Notes: generated by a model from the sequence alone, not told the origin. Counted from the stretch's first letter, positions 43,001 to 49,766 are shown. The stretch: DNA of 64,000 bases from Lacticaseibacillus suilingensis (GCF_016861845.1 NZ_BOLV01000001.1:124001-188000), one strand, 5' to 3'. Program-made: numbers and translations.

Positions 43001-43688
43001 GCGTTATGTCGATGACGTCACTGGTGAAACCGTCAAAACGCAAGCCTACGCTGGCCAGACCGATGAACCGGTCACTTATCAGGCCGACTTGAGCGGGTTA
43101 ACCGGCTATCGGCTGGCTGATGGGCAAGCTGCGCAGGCGACCGCGCAGTTAGCCTCAAGGGCCAACACCGCGACCGTCCACCTGACCCACAAGCTGACGT
43201 ATGGCACCGTGACCACGACGCGGACCATTTTGTATCACATGGCCGGCGCTGATCAAAGCAAGGCGCCGCAAGCCGTTGTCCAAACTGTCACTTGGAAAAC
43301 CGTGACCGATGACGTCACCGGTGAGACCGTGGCCACGCCGCAAGGAGGCTATGCCGCAGTCACCTCACCGACGCTTGCCGGGTATACGGCCGACCTTAAA
43401 CAGGTGGCACAGCAAGGGTTGGCTGCTACCACTTTGGTGCCGGCTAATGCCACGGTGCTCGTCACCTACACGGCCACGCCAGCGGCGCAGGCGGGTGGCA
43501 CCAAGCCGGCCGTCAAGGCGCAAATGCCGTCAGTCAAGCAGTCGACAGCTGCCGGTCTCACTGCCAAGCAAGCTAAAGCCCTGCCCAAGACTGGCGACGC
43601 CGATGCTTCTGCGCTCACCGTCAGTGGCCTTGCCGTGCTGGGTCTGCTGCTTGGGCTCAGCGGCTGGCGGAAACGGGAAAATCGGTAA
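37053..43688 (+). CDS. Giant MucBP-type LPxTG surface adhesin
   Basis: 2,211 residues. The signal region contains 'FRMYKVGKVWLTAGVSLLFV' (KxYKxGKxW type, residues 20-39). An Ala/Thr-rich linker (50-210) and a long beta-rich N-terminal region (210-1150) follow. Then come six tandem units of about 163 residues (nucleotides near 40521, 41010, 41512, 42007, 42499 and 42988, ending near 43475). Each pairs a MucBP module ('YVDDVTGKEV') with a Mub B2-like module ('TTRTI-Y' to 'VTYTP'). The C-terminus has LPKTGD at 2177-2182, a hydrophobic helix and a basic tail for sortase anchoring. It probably binds mucus glycans or host/plant polymers. GGGGGGA precedes the ATG. It is monogenic between two terminators. 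Confidence 0.93.
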   Translation: MQHRSYRQLNQALTEKKEHFRMYKVGKVWLTAGVSLLFVSLLSAAPQLAVKADTVSDAPQATATTKNAQTAAAATTPAAAAKVVIQAKTITAGTDMAQVVMPVQIENLTAPAWTAKDFDYTQVQADQAGTYRVNISAQGLADLKAANPGVDVTTATVTAGTLTVQKGQAVAATSAATPDTTSSANAASAINTKATTAQASAATPAPQATSAEAGTPTTSNVYANVTTSTDTIGYGSGATSLVVNFSMNAVAGDTFTITIPAGGAVIDNAENAKVTTLTAAQGTTTRSTGKDGSLVVTNHFIAAGSYQQAITMALKSTYNGQASPAPDIGTTTQTGSYSKNDVQQGTFSITQVVNPQAKPTAPTRVNPQTGVVAVLPNQNYVYEFRVNENTGVDSQDKYYSALVNSGVNYGTTITLPVPTGFTLNEALTKRINGFTDGTIITQPGGTGNAIIITAPKGAGQQSWQNPRGYLLVGAYDVAQAAATSTLTASGAATVVQQHSDDPTDTVTYSANAAWTEQLLGANKTGEAAAKVTVNGNSSSTPEQLVLDQDSSDDPANLGRFSFTYQAPAAAKDLTITAAIPNGLAVNQVTVPTLQYSTKGYLPDTTSYAYTLTLQDGTTETGTVAAGGTITSSGVIRQLVLQPNTIEAGATVGDFTLMGHLAATYDDGTAVKVGDQLKTQVTVAQNGSTIGGADFTQTVKEPFAFAGGQVRQDDKSAGAIGGIMQLAGSGDYPHTANTVFEPILYFVLPKDTSIENMATNLTTADDKQGLTTTPGHPTVTQFKADDGRTVVEFDYTGTGESVNTTTYGTGGYITLRNLADALAGTSDGEIYMTSATTTIQPHMYLGKVTDLSLTAGDANAVLLDKQPWSITTVSSVYGAASAQGDEANPTDNASLASTSTKPLTFYVTLANTTGIANGPVGMAVNLPVTGQNGSTYTFNLTGPVALPTGISGTVYYSTNQADLSKEQTQMDLTGYVTADQVTDWSAIRSVYIAVDTLAPNSSTGRLALVGATSLPVSEEIGTEGYLQTGFFAQSLAVMAQQQAASIKIVRESNLTTRVHYVDANGQDQYIILPDLKQNLAEKTDQVFANLPTTAATLSAADQALLPQGYKFVDHQITLYAKDGKTKLATLADNPAVLMSAEAEDGYLQYELQPLSTQLTVQYVDTITGGMVKTDAIKGNVGDTGEYTVQVPAHYVLAAGETATRAYTLTVDATAPLVIKLSHEITHGNVTTTRTIHYVIAGTDQSKAPAATIQTVEWLTSTDQVTGATIATPQAGYAAAVSPTVTGYTPKPSTVAAQDLVAIAQTPTNSTVTVTYTPNDTKLVVQYVDDVTGKEVKFTPYLGKVDEPLTYTVDFTGLTGYRLADGQAAQGTMTLTADEAQNIAVIHLTHELTYGRATTTRTITYRIAGDDQSKAPKAVTQIASWLTTTDQVTGVTVATPQNGYGAVVSPTVKGYTPDLTVIAQLGLAATTEAPKNTEATVLYTPDAALLKVHYVDDVTGKEVKLQTLVGQTDGTITYQADLSDLKGYRLADGQVAGGVYQVLAPTGEVTIHLTHEVNDGTLQTTRTIQYVIAGSDQSKAPAPIAQTVTWHTTTDKVTGETVATPQAGYPEVTSPTVAGYTADTPAVAQQALRATTKLPGDSTVMVTYTPNAATLTLAYLDDVTGKTVATGTVAGTTDAVGSYTADLSRLTGYRLADGQAAQGTVHLPVGGTTVVIHLTHQLAYGQTTTTRTITYQMAGGDPSKAPAPVVQPVLWHTTTDKVTGETVATPQSGYLTVTSPAVSGYTPDQAQVAQLGLGATTTPTNATATVIYSPNPALLTINYVDDVTGQTVKTQTHPGSIDESINYAADLAGLSGYQLAEGQPAQGTYRFNGASGTVTIHLTHQVTYGEITTTRTVIYQMAGGDPSKAPASVVQTVQWLTTTDAATGRTVATPQSGYAAVVTPTRTGYTANLEQVALLSLAPTSAPTAITVHVTYTPDAATLTVRYVDDVTGETVKTQAYAGQTDEPVTYQADLSGLTGYRLADGQAAQATAQLASRANTATVHLTHKLTYGTVTTTRTILYHMAGADQSKAPQAVVQTVTWKTVTDDVTGETVATPQGGYAAVTSPTLAGYTADLKQVAQQGLAATTLVPANATVLVTYTATPAAQAGGTKPAVKAQMPSVKQSTAAGLTAKQAKALPKTGDADASALTVSGLAVLGLLLGLSGWRKRENR

Positions 43689-43714
43689 CTGCTTGACCGT
43701 CTCGAGACTAAAAT

Positions 43715-43758
43715 AACCGGCTCATCAGCGCTTGACGGCGCCGGTGAGCCGGTTTTTT
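43715..43758 (+). terminator. Terminator of the adhesin gene
   Basis: AACCGGCTCA (43715-43724) pairs with TGAGCCGGTT (43745-43754) and ends in six T. Confidence 0.9.
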
Positions 43759-43791
43759 GGCCAAAAAAATGGCCGCCGCTGGGTGGGCGAC

Positions 43792-43908
43792 GGTCAAGTA
43801 AGGATTGACCCACCGGCTGGGCGGCCGGTGAGTGATTTTTACTTTGGAGGAGTAAAAATGAAAAAGTTGGGTATGGGTATGGAAATGAGTGGGTAGCTCA
43901 TTTCTATG
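43792..43908 (+). repeat. sORF/multi-hairpin element, copy 2 (plus strand)
   Basis: Consecutive hairpins: GGTCAA/TTGACC (43792-43810), CACCGGC/GCCGGTG (43811-43830) with loop TGGGCG, TTTTTACT/AGTAAAAA (43836-43858) with TTGGAGG in the loop, and GAAATGAG/CTCATTTC (43882-43904). The start codon of a 12-codon ORF (43858-43896, MKKLGMGMEMSG) overlaps the base of the third hairpin. The same layout occurs on the minus strand at 23518-23623, with different but complementary stem bases in the hairpin carrying the TGGG loop. Function unknown. Confidence 0.65.
43858..43896 (+). CDS. Leader-like 12-residue ORF
   Basis: MKKLGMGMEMSG, ending in TAG. GGAGG is seven bases before the ATG but sits in the loop of a hairpin. 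The counterpart at 23518-23574 (minus) encodes 18 residues beginning MKNRVGVEM. Translation is plausible, but the peptide may matter less than the act of ribosome binding. The frame after the TAG stays open into the Fe-S protein gene at 44056. Confidence 0.4.
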   Translation: MKKLGMGMEMSG

Positions 43909-44055
43909 GTTCCTAATGTAATCCCTGAATGTGAAGAAAGTATGACGAAATGGGCCAATAATTTGAAAAAATACTTAAGCCTTGCAAAAGTGGTTCAGAG
44001 CACATCGATTGCACTTTGCCGCCAAAACGACTACCTTGTCAGCGGAGGTGAAAAC

Positions 44056-44412
44056 ATGGAAATTCAATTTGATGAAGCATCGCAGGCGAAGCTCAAGGGT
44101 CACCTGGGACCGGATAAAAAGCTGCTGCTGACCTTCGAAGATGGGGTGGGGCAATACTCGCAGCATGCTATGATTCACATGATGGTGCAGTTTACGATTA
44201 ACGTGGTGGCGCAGGCGGCACCGACCGAGGGTTACAATACCACCATCGAGTCGAACTTGGGCCCGATTTTGATCAAGGACTACTCGACGGAAGACCTGGA
44301 TCCGCACATGACGGTACGCTTTAATCCCACGCTCAATACCATGAGTCTGAACGGGGATGGCGGCGTCATCGACAGTGCGCTCGGGTTTATCGACTTCACG
44401 GCCCGCGCGTAA
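44056..44412 (+). CDS. HesB/YadR-like iron-sulfur cluster biosynthesis family protein
   Basis: 118 residues. 'MEIQFDEASQAKLKGHLGPDKKLLLTFEDGVG' and 'TTIESNLGPILIKDYSTEDLDPHMTVRFNP' in part fit the lactobacillus group of the Fe-S biosynthesis (A-type carrier-like) fold. The cysteines of true A-type carriers are absent, so iron or cluster binding is doubtful. ATG 44056 has GGAGGTG eight bases upstream; the in-frame extension to 43906 has no ribosome site. Confidence 0.65.
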   Translation: MEIQFDEASQAKLKGHLGPDKKLLLTFEDGVGQYSQHAMIHMMVQFTINVVAQAAPTEGYNTTIESNLGPILIKDYSTEDLDPHMTVRFNPTLNTMSLNGDGGVIDSALGFIDFTARA

Positions 44413-44491
44413 TTCAGGCTTAAAAAAGCGCTTGTGTTCAATTCCCATTGCGTTAAAATCATTCTGGTAACTACATTCGGGGGTTGGACTT

Positions 44492-44911
44492 GTGAATTAT
44501 ACGTTTGAATCGGCACTGACCATTCATGAAATTAAAGCACTTTATGGCGCAGTGGGCATGACGCATTACCTCAAAGATGCGGCAGAAACCGCGCGGGGCA
44601 TTGCGAACTCAACTTTGCTCACTGCCCGCGATGGCGACAAGCTGGTAGGCCTGATCCGCGGGGTCTCAGACATGCATACCATTGTGTTTATCCAGGATTT
44701 GTTGGTGCTACCAGACTATCAGCACCAAGGCATCGGCCGCGAATTGCTGAGCGAATTCGATGATTATTTCAAGCAGGGTGATCGCATTGTAGTGGTCACC
44801 GATAACGCGGCGCTAAGTGCCTTTTACACGGCTGCCGGGTTTATCCCAGGCGACCAGTCGCAAGCGACCACCTTTGTCCGGCCGCGCCGGCTGCTTGAGC
44901 CTAAGTATTAA
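44492..44911 (+). CDS. GNAT family N-acetyltransferase
   Basis: 139 residues with a GTG start after GGGGG. The acetyl-CoA loop 'YQHQGIGRELLSEFDDYF' (about residues 76-93) is preceded by 'IQDLLVLPDYQ' and followed by 'ALSAFYTAAGFIPG', the usual GNAT core. Compact, with no extra domain. Substrate unknown. The next gene starts 23 bp after its stop, so they are probably co-transcribed. Confidence 0.88.
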   Translation: MNYTFESALTIHEIKALYGAVGMTHYLKDAAETARGIANSTLLTARDGDKLVGLIRGVSDMHTIVFIQDLLVLPDYQHQGIGRELLSEFDDYFKQGDRIVVVTDNAALSAFYTAAGFIPGDQSQATTFVRPRRLLEPKY

Positions 44912-44934
44912 TTTTGGTTGAAGGAGGTCAATTC

Positions 44935-45228
44935 ATGGAACCAACAGCAAACGTTCTGCGCACGCAAAAAGCGGAAGGCGCAGATCTCATTATGGAGAAA
45001 GGCTACGTCACCGAACGTGATGAACCGATGATGATGGACGCCGCCTGGTGCCATGAGTTGCTCGCCCAAATCAACGATGAATTGCGGCTACGCACGCTGA
45101 AAGAGCGCGCGGTGCTCAACTTGTTCAATTACTACATGGGGCCAGGGAGCATTATCTATGATCCCCAGCGCCTGACCGCCGATCAGGCCAAAGCCACCTT
45201 GCAAAAGGCGCTGGGCTTTACTAAATAG
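44935..45228 (+). CDS. Conserved-looking hypothetical protein
   Basis: 97 residues, soluble, helical. 'MMMDAAWCHELLAQINDELRLRTLKERAVLNLFNYYMGPGSI' in part and 'DPQRLTADQAKATLQKALGF' suggest a compact helical bundle. The ATG at 44935 has AAGGAGG seven bases upstream. It follows the GNAT gene and ends at a terminator. I do not recognise it. The size and helical content recall immunity-protein bundles, but there is no bacteriocin gene nearby, so I make no such call. Confidence 0.6.
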   Translation: MEPTANVLRTQKAEGADLIMEKGYVTERDEPMMMDAAWCHELLAQINDELRLRTLKERAVLNLFNYYMGPGSIIYDPQRLTADQAKATLQKALGFTK

Positions 45229-45234
45229 GCATGC

Positions 45235-45275
45235 TAAAGGGCCACACCAACCTTTTCGTTGATGTGGCCCTTTTC
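45235..45275. terminator. Bidirectional terminator
   Basis: AAAGGGCCACA pairs with TGTGGCCCTTT, with a CCAAC/GTTG extension and T runs on both sides. Confidence 0.88.
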
Positions 45276-45283
45276 GTGTGGCC

Positions 45284-46303
45284 TTAAGCTTCAAATGGCC
45301 CAGTGAGCACTATTTTGCCGACCTGATGGCCTGAGGTGAGCTGTGTTAGCCCTTGCTTCAACGTGGCGACCGAAATGGGCTGCAAGGTCGTGGTGACGCT
45401 GGCATCAAGCAGGTTAGCCGCGGCCAGGGCCGCCAGCTGCGATAGGATGTGGCCCTGACTGGCGGCATTGAAATCATAGTCGGTTTTGGCGAACATGTAC
45501 TCGAAGTCCAAACTGGCGGCTTTACCCTTCAATGCGGTGACGTTTAGTGGCCCTTGCGGCGTGACCAAGGCGCCGACATGGCCGAAGGGGGCGACCACCT
45601 GACTAGCCAGGGCCAGGTAGGGCTCAGTGGCATACAAAATTGCCACGCCATCAAAGGCGGGCTGGCCGGCCAGCGTGGCCGCCAAATCCTGATGATAGTC
45701 TAGCGGCTGGTCAACGCCATGCTGCCTTAGCCAGTCAAAGTTTTGGGGACTGGCAGTGGCGGCGACGGTCAAGCCGGCCCAATGTGCCAGCTGACTGAGC
45801 ATAGAGCCGACCCCACCGGCCCCATTAATGATCAGCAGGCGCTTGCCTTGATTAGCTAAGGCCTCGGCGTGAAAACCCATTTTCTCAAACAACAGCTCCC
45901 ATGCCGTCAGTCCTACTAACGGCAAAGCCGCCGCAGTTTGATCAGACAGCCCGGCCGGCACGCCGGCTATCAATTCTGCTGCGACCGCCTGATACTGCTG
46001 CCAGCTGCCGGGGCGCTTGGTGGTACCGGCGTACATGACCCGCTGGCCCATCGTAAACTCGGTGACGGCGGCGCCGCACGCCACAATTTCACCGGTGGCA
46101 TCATAACCGAAAATCCGCGGCTGCGTTTGCTTAGGCAAACTGGCACGCATTTTTTCGTCCACTGGGTTCAGGGAAATCGCCTGTACTTTGACAATCACAT
46201 CAGTAGGCGCTGGCGTCGGCATTGGTAGCGATACTGCCACGAGGCTCTGATCATCGGCCAGCGGGCGGCCTTCATAGGCAGCAAAAGCAAGATTATTGGA
46301 CAT
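45284..46303 (-). CDS. Zinc-independent medium-chain dehydrogenase (quinone oxidoreductase-like)
   Basis: 339 residues. The N-terminal GroES-like domain contains 'VKVQAISLNPVDEKMRA', 'GYDATGEIVACGAAVTEFTMGQRV' and 'LPLVGLTAWELLF'. The Rossmann domain 'LLIINGAGGVGSMLSQLAHWAGLTVAAT' binds NAD(P)H. The catalytic zinc ligands of alcohol dehydrogenases are absent, which fits the zeta-crystallin/QOR family that reduces quinones or enones. It is monocistronic. Confidence 0.9.
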   Translation of the reverse strand: MSNNLAFAAYEGRPLADDQSLVAVSLPMPTPAPTDVIVKVQAISLNPVDEKMRASLPKQTQPRIFGYDATGEIVACGAAVTEFTMGQRVMYAGTTKRPGSWQQYQAVAAELIAGVPAGLSDQTAAALPLVGLTAWELLFEKMGFHAEALANQGKRLLIINGAGGVGSMLSQLAHWAGLTVAATASPQNFDWLRQHGVDQPLDYHQDLAATLAGQPAFDGVAILYATEPYLALASQVVAPFGHVGALVTPQGPLNVTALKGKAASLDFEYMFAKTDYDFNAASQGHILSQLAALAAANLLDASVTTTLQPISVATLKQGLTQLTSGHQVGKIVLTGPFEA

Positions 46304-46419
46304 CGAATCGACCTTTCTATCGGGCAGCCGGCAAACATTTCCGGCTACATTCTTGACTCACTATGTCTATGGTAACTGTTTTCTGCTAAAATGGAAAAAA
46401 CGAGAAAGAAGGCTTCTTG

Positions 46420-46854
46420 ATGCCAGGCAAGCACGAAAGCACAGAAAAAAAACATACCACGTGGTGGGTCAACGGTATCTTGCTGGTGTTCGGCGCGCTG
46501 TTCACGGGGTTTGCTTGGTACGCCACTAATCCCAAAACCTTGGTGGCTCAAGTCAGCACCGTCAGCTTCGGCTTTGGCCTGGTCGTCCTGATTGGCCTGC
46601 TCGCCTATCTTGATGATCGGCCTTTTACCCGCGTCGGCCGCTTTGCGGTGGATCTGCTGGTGGGCCTGGCGATTGTGGCCTTGATGTATGTCTTCATGAT
46701 TGGCATCACCGTGTATTGGCAAGTGATGGCGATTGCCGGGGGGATCGTATTGCTACTGGCGGCGTTGTTCGCCATTCGCAAACCGGTCAAGGCTAAGCCT
46801 CATCACATCACCCGCGATATTGACGAGCCAGAAGATGAAACGCCAATTGAATAA
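46420..46854 (+). CDS. Four-helix membrane protein, unknown
   Basis: 144 residues. A charged N-terminus (MPGKHESTEKKH) is followed by hydrophobic helices at about 16-34, 45-64, 80-100 and 104-120, and a cytosolic acidic tail 'DIDEPEDETPIE'. ATG 46420 is seven bases after GAAGG. I do not recognise a family. A terminator follows directly. Confidence 0.65.
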   Translation: MPGKHESTEKKHTTWWVNGILLVFGALFTGFAWYATNPKTLVAQVSTVSFGFGLVVLIGLLAYLDDRPFTRVGRFAVDLLVGLAIVALMYVFMIGITVYWQVMAIAGGIVLLLAALFAIRKPVKAKPHHITRDIDEPEDETPIE

Positions 46855-46860
46855 AGCAAA

Positions 46861-46896
46861 AAAATTCCGAGTCAACCGACTCGGAATTTTTTATTG
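46861..46896. terminator. Bidirectional terminator
   Basis: AAAATTCCGAGT pairs with ACTCGGAATTTT around CAACCG, with T runs both ways. Confidence 0.9.
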
Positions 46897-47361
46897 GACT
46901 TGTTGAATTTTAATTTCAATGGCTTCTGGCACCCGCGGCCGCAGCACGTTGAACAGGGTCTGCAGATCAGAGCGGAAGGTTAGGCGAATGTAGCGCCGCG
47001 GTGAGATACCGAAAACCCCAACCACGAGGCTTTGGCCGTTCGGCAGGGTGAGGGGCGTCAAGGTGACGCCGACCAGTTTGGTGTAAGGCACCACCCGGGC
47101 AAAAATGCCAACGTTAATCAGGCGGGTCGGCGTGAGACCGGTGCTGCCGGACATCACGGTGAGCGTGATGAAGGCGGCGATGAAGACAATGTACCAGATA
47201 TTGGCGATGCCAGTGGTTAAAAACCAAAAGCCCAGCACCACCGCCATGAACAGTTGAAAAGTGCTGTACGAGGCACGAAAGTCGATGCGACTTTGCCAAA
47301 ACAGATAGTAGCCGCTCAAGGCGAGCAAGGCGACATCAAGTAAAATTAGGAATCCATTCAT
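46891..47361 (-). CDS. Membrane protein of unknown function, coupled to the AI-2E transporter
   Basis: 156 residues. Three hydrophobic helices occupy residues 3-70, followed by a soluble beta-rich domain ('PTRLINVGIFARVVPYTKLVGVTL'), roughly resembling a PH-like membrane-associated fold. The ATG overlaps the stop of the transporter gene (ATGA), so it is translated with it. The family is not recognised. Confidence 0.65.
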   Translation of the reverse strand: MNGFLILLDVALLALSGYYLFWQSRIDFRASYSTFQLFMAVVLGFWFLTTGIANIWYIVFIAAFITLTVMSGSTGLTPTRLINVGIFARVVPYTKLVGVTLTPLTLPNGQSLVVGVFGISPRRYIRLTFRSDLQTLFNVLRPRVPEAIEIKIQQVQ

Positions 47362-48521
47362 TTTTCAGGGCCAACTTTCTGTGTGATGGTTTGCGGGGAC
47401 TCTTTCGGGTACAAGCCAGAGACTTGTTGATACCAGCGGAACAGCCTCGTCACAATGATCTTAAGCACTGCGAAGCCAGGGATGCCGAGAATCACGCCGA
47501 GCAAACCGAACATGTTACCAGCAGTGAGCAGCACCACGACAATGGTAATCGGGTGCATCTCTAGTTTACTCCCCATGACAAATGGTGAGATTAACTGGGT
47601 TTCCAGCAGCCATTCGACAAAGAACACGATGATGACGGCGATGAACATCTTGGGGCCTTGAATGGCGCCCATCACCAGTGCTGGAATCATCGCCACCGCC
47701 GAGCCGAAGTACGGAATGAGATTGAGCGGCCCGGCCAGCAGCCCGAAGATCAACCCGTAGCGTAGGCCAATCACGGTGTAACCGAGCATGAAAATCATCG
47801 CGACAGCCATGGCCACGGTTAACTGCCCTTGCACATAGGACCCGACTTTGAGGTTCATTTCATGGAGCATGTCGCCAATGCCGCGGCGCTGGCGAGTCGG
47901 GACCAGCTGGAGCACCATCGTGGTAAACTTGTTGCCTTCTTTAAGCATGAAGAACAGGACGATTGGGGCCGTGGCAATGGTGACCACGACATTGCCCACT
48001 GCGCCGACAATGCTGCTCAATGAATTCAAGGTGCCAGACAAAATGGTGGAGCCGCGATTGGACAGCCAGGACTTGATCTCATTGGCGAATTGGTTGATGT
48101 CCGACTGCGAGAAGATGTTTTGCTTATCATTGAGATCAGTGAACAGCTTGAGGCCGCTTTCCCAATAACTCGGCCAGGCTTCCACAAAGCTCCGCACCTG
48201 AGCCTCGATCGGCGGCACGACCCGCACAATCGCTAGGACGATCAGGCCAATCACCACGACGAAGACGAGGAGAATGGCGAGCATGCGTTTCAACCCGCGC
48301 TTTTCCAGCCAATTCACAATGGGATTGAGCATGTAAAACAAGATTCCGGCCAAGATGAACGGCGGGGCTATGATGCCGAGAAAGTTCACGGCTGGTTGCA
48401 GTAGCCAGGCGACTTTGGTGAAGATCCACACCGCCAGCAGCGTCAGGACCAAATCAAAAATCACCACAGCGAATTTACTATCTAAGAACCGGTGATAGAA
48501 CCAAGAATTTTTCTTTTCCAT
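47358..48521 (-). CDS. AI-2E family transporter
   Basis: 387 residues with eight hydrophobic helices. Diagnostic elements are 'PPFILAGILFYMLNPIVNWLEKRGLKRMLAILLVF', 'LLAGPLNLIPYFGSAVAMIPALVMG' (the P-Y-x-G motif) and 'QLISPFVMGSKLEMHPITIVVVLLTAGNMFGLLGVILGIPGFAVLKI' in part. Members export autoinducer-2 in E. coli (TqsA) but many are Na+/H+ antiporters, so the substrate is open. ATG 48521 is used; GGGAGG lies 11 bases upstream and 12 extra codons further up lack a ribosome site. Confidence 0.9.
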   Translation of the reverse strand: MEKKNSWFYHRFLDSKFAVVIFDLVLTLLAVWIFTKVAWLLQPAVNFLGIIAPPFILAGILFYMLNPIVNWLEKRGLKRMLAILLVFVVVIGLIVLAIVRVVPPIEAQVRSFVEAWPSYWESGLKLFTDLNDKQNIFSQSDINQFANEIKSWLSNRGSTILSGTLNSLSSIVGAVGNVVVTIATAPIVLFFMLKEGNKFTTMVLQLVPTRQRRGIGDMLHEMNLKVGSYVQGQLTVAMAVAMIFMLGYTVIGLRYGLIFGLLAGPLNLIPYFGSAVAMIPALVMGAIQGPKMFIAVIIVFFVEWLLETQLISPFVMGSKLEMHPITIVVVLLTAGNMFGLLGVILGIPGFAVLKIIVTRLFRWYQQVSGLYPKESPQTITQKVGPEK

Positions 48522-48710
48522 TCCGGCTTCCTCCCTCTTGCTTATCAGTTTTATCATACCGAAAAAGCCGCGTGAAAGCGAATAGGACGCGGGACCGATT
48601 TTAACTGCGGTGACGCGCGATGAATCTTTACATTACTGCTGTTGTTTGTATCGGAAAAACGATAAATCCCCACTGGTCGGCTTTTAGTGTAAATTGCTAG
48701 ATACAATAAC

Positions 48711-48738
48711 TTTACAAAAGCCGGGGTTTCTGTATAAT
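48711..48738 (+). promoter_or_regulatory. Strong promoter for the 48774 small gene
   Basis: TTTACA, 16 bp, TATAAT with a TG one base upstream of the -10 (extended -10). Confidence 0.75.
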
Positions 48739-48773
48739 AGGGAGTATCAAATCTCGCGGGGGAGGGAAACACA

Positions 48774-48968
48774 ATGTCACTGAAGATGTTAAAGTGGAGT
48801 TTACGGGCGCTGATCGTGCTGACTGTCATCTTGCTGTTCACCAATGCAGCGGCGATCGGCATCGGTCTGATGGCAGTCGATCTGATTGTCGGTGGTCTGT
48901 ATCTCATGCATAAGTCGGCGTGCGACCGCCGCCAAATGCACCATTTAAGCTTAATGCACCGCCTATAA
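48774..48968 (+). CDS. Small hydrophobic protein
   Basis: 64 residues with two hydrophobic helices (about 10-28 and 30-46) and a His/Met-rich tail 'CDRRQMHHLSLMHRL'. GGGGGAGGG is well placed before the ATG and a consensus promoter lies 36 bp upstream, so it is likely expressed strongly. The Met/His-rich end might bind metal, which is inference. No family is recognised. Confidence 0.68.
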   Translation: MSLKMLKWSLRALIVLTVILLFTNAAAIGIGLMAVDLIVGGLYLMHKSACDRRQMHHLSLMHRL

Positions 48969-49043
48969 AGGTCGGAAGTCGTTGCCAAACTTGGCAGCGG
49001 CTTTTTGGTTGGCACAGAATGCCGATATGACGCGATTTTCCCC

Positions 49044-49072
49044 TTGCAAACACGCGTTCGCACTGTTATGAT
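49044..49072 (+). promoter_or_regulatory. lexA promoter with LexA box
   Basis: TTGCAA (49044-49049), 17-bp spacer, TATGAT (49067-49072). CAAACACGCGTTCG (49047-49060) matches the CGAAC-N4-GTTCG operator at nine of ten fixed bases and covers the spacer, as expected for autorepression. Confidence 0.75.
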
Positions 49073-49103
49073 GAAAGAAACTAATGAGCGGAGGCGGACG
49101 GCG

Positions 49104-49730
49104 ATGCCATCCCAAGCAAGTCAGAAACGTTGGAAACAGATCCTGCAAACCATTTACGAATCAATCGATGGCCGCGGTTATCCGCCGACGGTGCGCGAAA
49201 TTGGCAAGGCCGTGGGCTTGAGTTCCTCAAGTACCGTGGCGGCTTATTTGGAAAAGCTACTGGCGGAAGGCTACATCGCCAAAGACCCGGCTAAGCCGCG
49301 GACGCTGGAAATCACCAAGGCGGGCCGGGAATACATTGGCGTCGGCGAAAGCGGCATTCCAATTGTCGGCACCGTCGCCGCTGGGGTGCCAATTACCGCC
49401 ATTCAAAACGTCGATGACTATTTCCCAGTGCCGGATGACATCCCGTATCCTGCTGATGAACTCTTCATGTTGCGGGTGCAAGGGAATTCGATGATCAAGA
49501 TTGGCATTTTGAATGGTGATCAGATTATCGTCAAAAAACAAGAAACCGCCGAAAATGGCCAGATTGTGGTGGCCATGACGGCGGAGGATGAAGCCACCGT
49601 CAAGCGGTTCTACAAGGAACCCGGCCGCGTGCGGCTGCATCCTGAAAACGACATGATGACGGACATGTTCTTCGATGATGTCACGATTTTAGGCGTGGTC
49701 GTCAGCTTGTACCGCCCAGCACTCATTTAA
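49104..49730 (+). CDS. lexA: SOS repressor LexA
   Basis: 208 residues. An N-terminal winged helix ('YPPTVREIGKAVGLSSSSTVAAYLEKL' in part) binds SOS boxes. The C-terminal S24 peptidase domain has the self-cleavage site Ala93-Gly94 ('GTVAAGVP'), Ser129 in 'VQGNSM' and Lys167 in 'DEATVKRFY'. RecA filaments trigger cleavage. The start at 49104 follows GGAGG; longer frames would begin upstream of or inside the promoter. A LexA box lies in its own promoter and another before sbcD. Confidence 0.97.
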   Translation: MPSQASQKRWKQILQTIYESIDGRGYPPTVREIGKAVGLSSSSTVAAYLEKLLAEGYIAKDPAKPRTLEITKAGREYIGVGESGIPIVGTVAAGVPITAIQNVDDYFPVPDDIPYPADELFMLRVQGNSMIKIGILNGDQIIVKKQETAENGQIVVAMTAEDEATVKRFYKEPGRVRLHPENDMMTDMFFDDVTILGVVVSLYRPALI

Positions 49731-49740
49731 AAGCCAAACT

Positions 49741-49766
49741 AAAAAGGCCGCATTTGCGGCCTTTTT
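49741..49766. terminator. Bidirectional terminator
   Basis: AAAAAGGCCGCA pairs with TGCGGCCTTTTT around TT. Confidence 0.9.

Noticed and set aside
40521-43475. Tandem repeats considered as CRISPR or satellite DNA
   Set aside because: The units are 490 bp, remain in frame and encode MucBP/Mub modules; there are no short spacers or cas genes.
44935-45228. Bacteriocin immunity protein
   Set aside because: Size and helices fit loosely, but no bacteriocin or export gene is nearby and I see no clear family motif.
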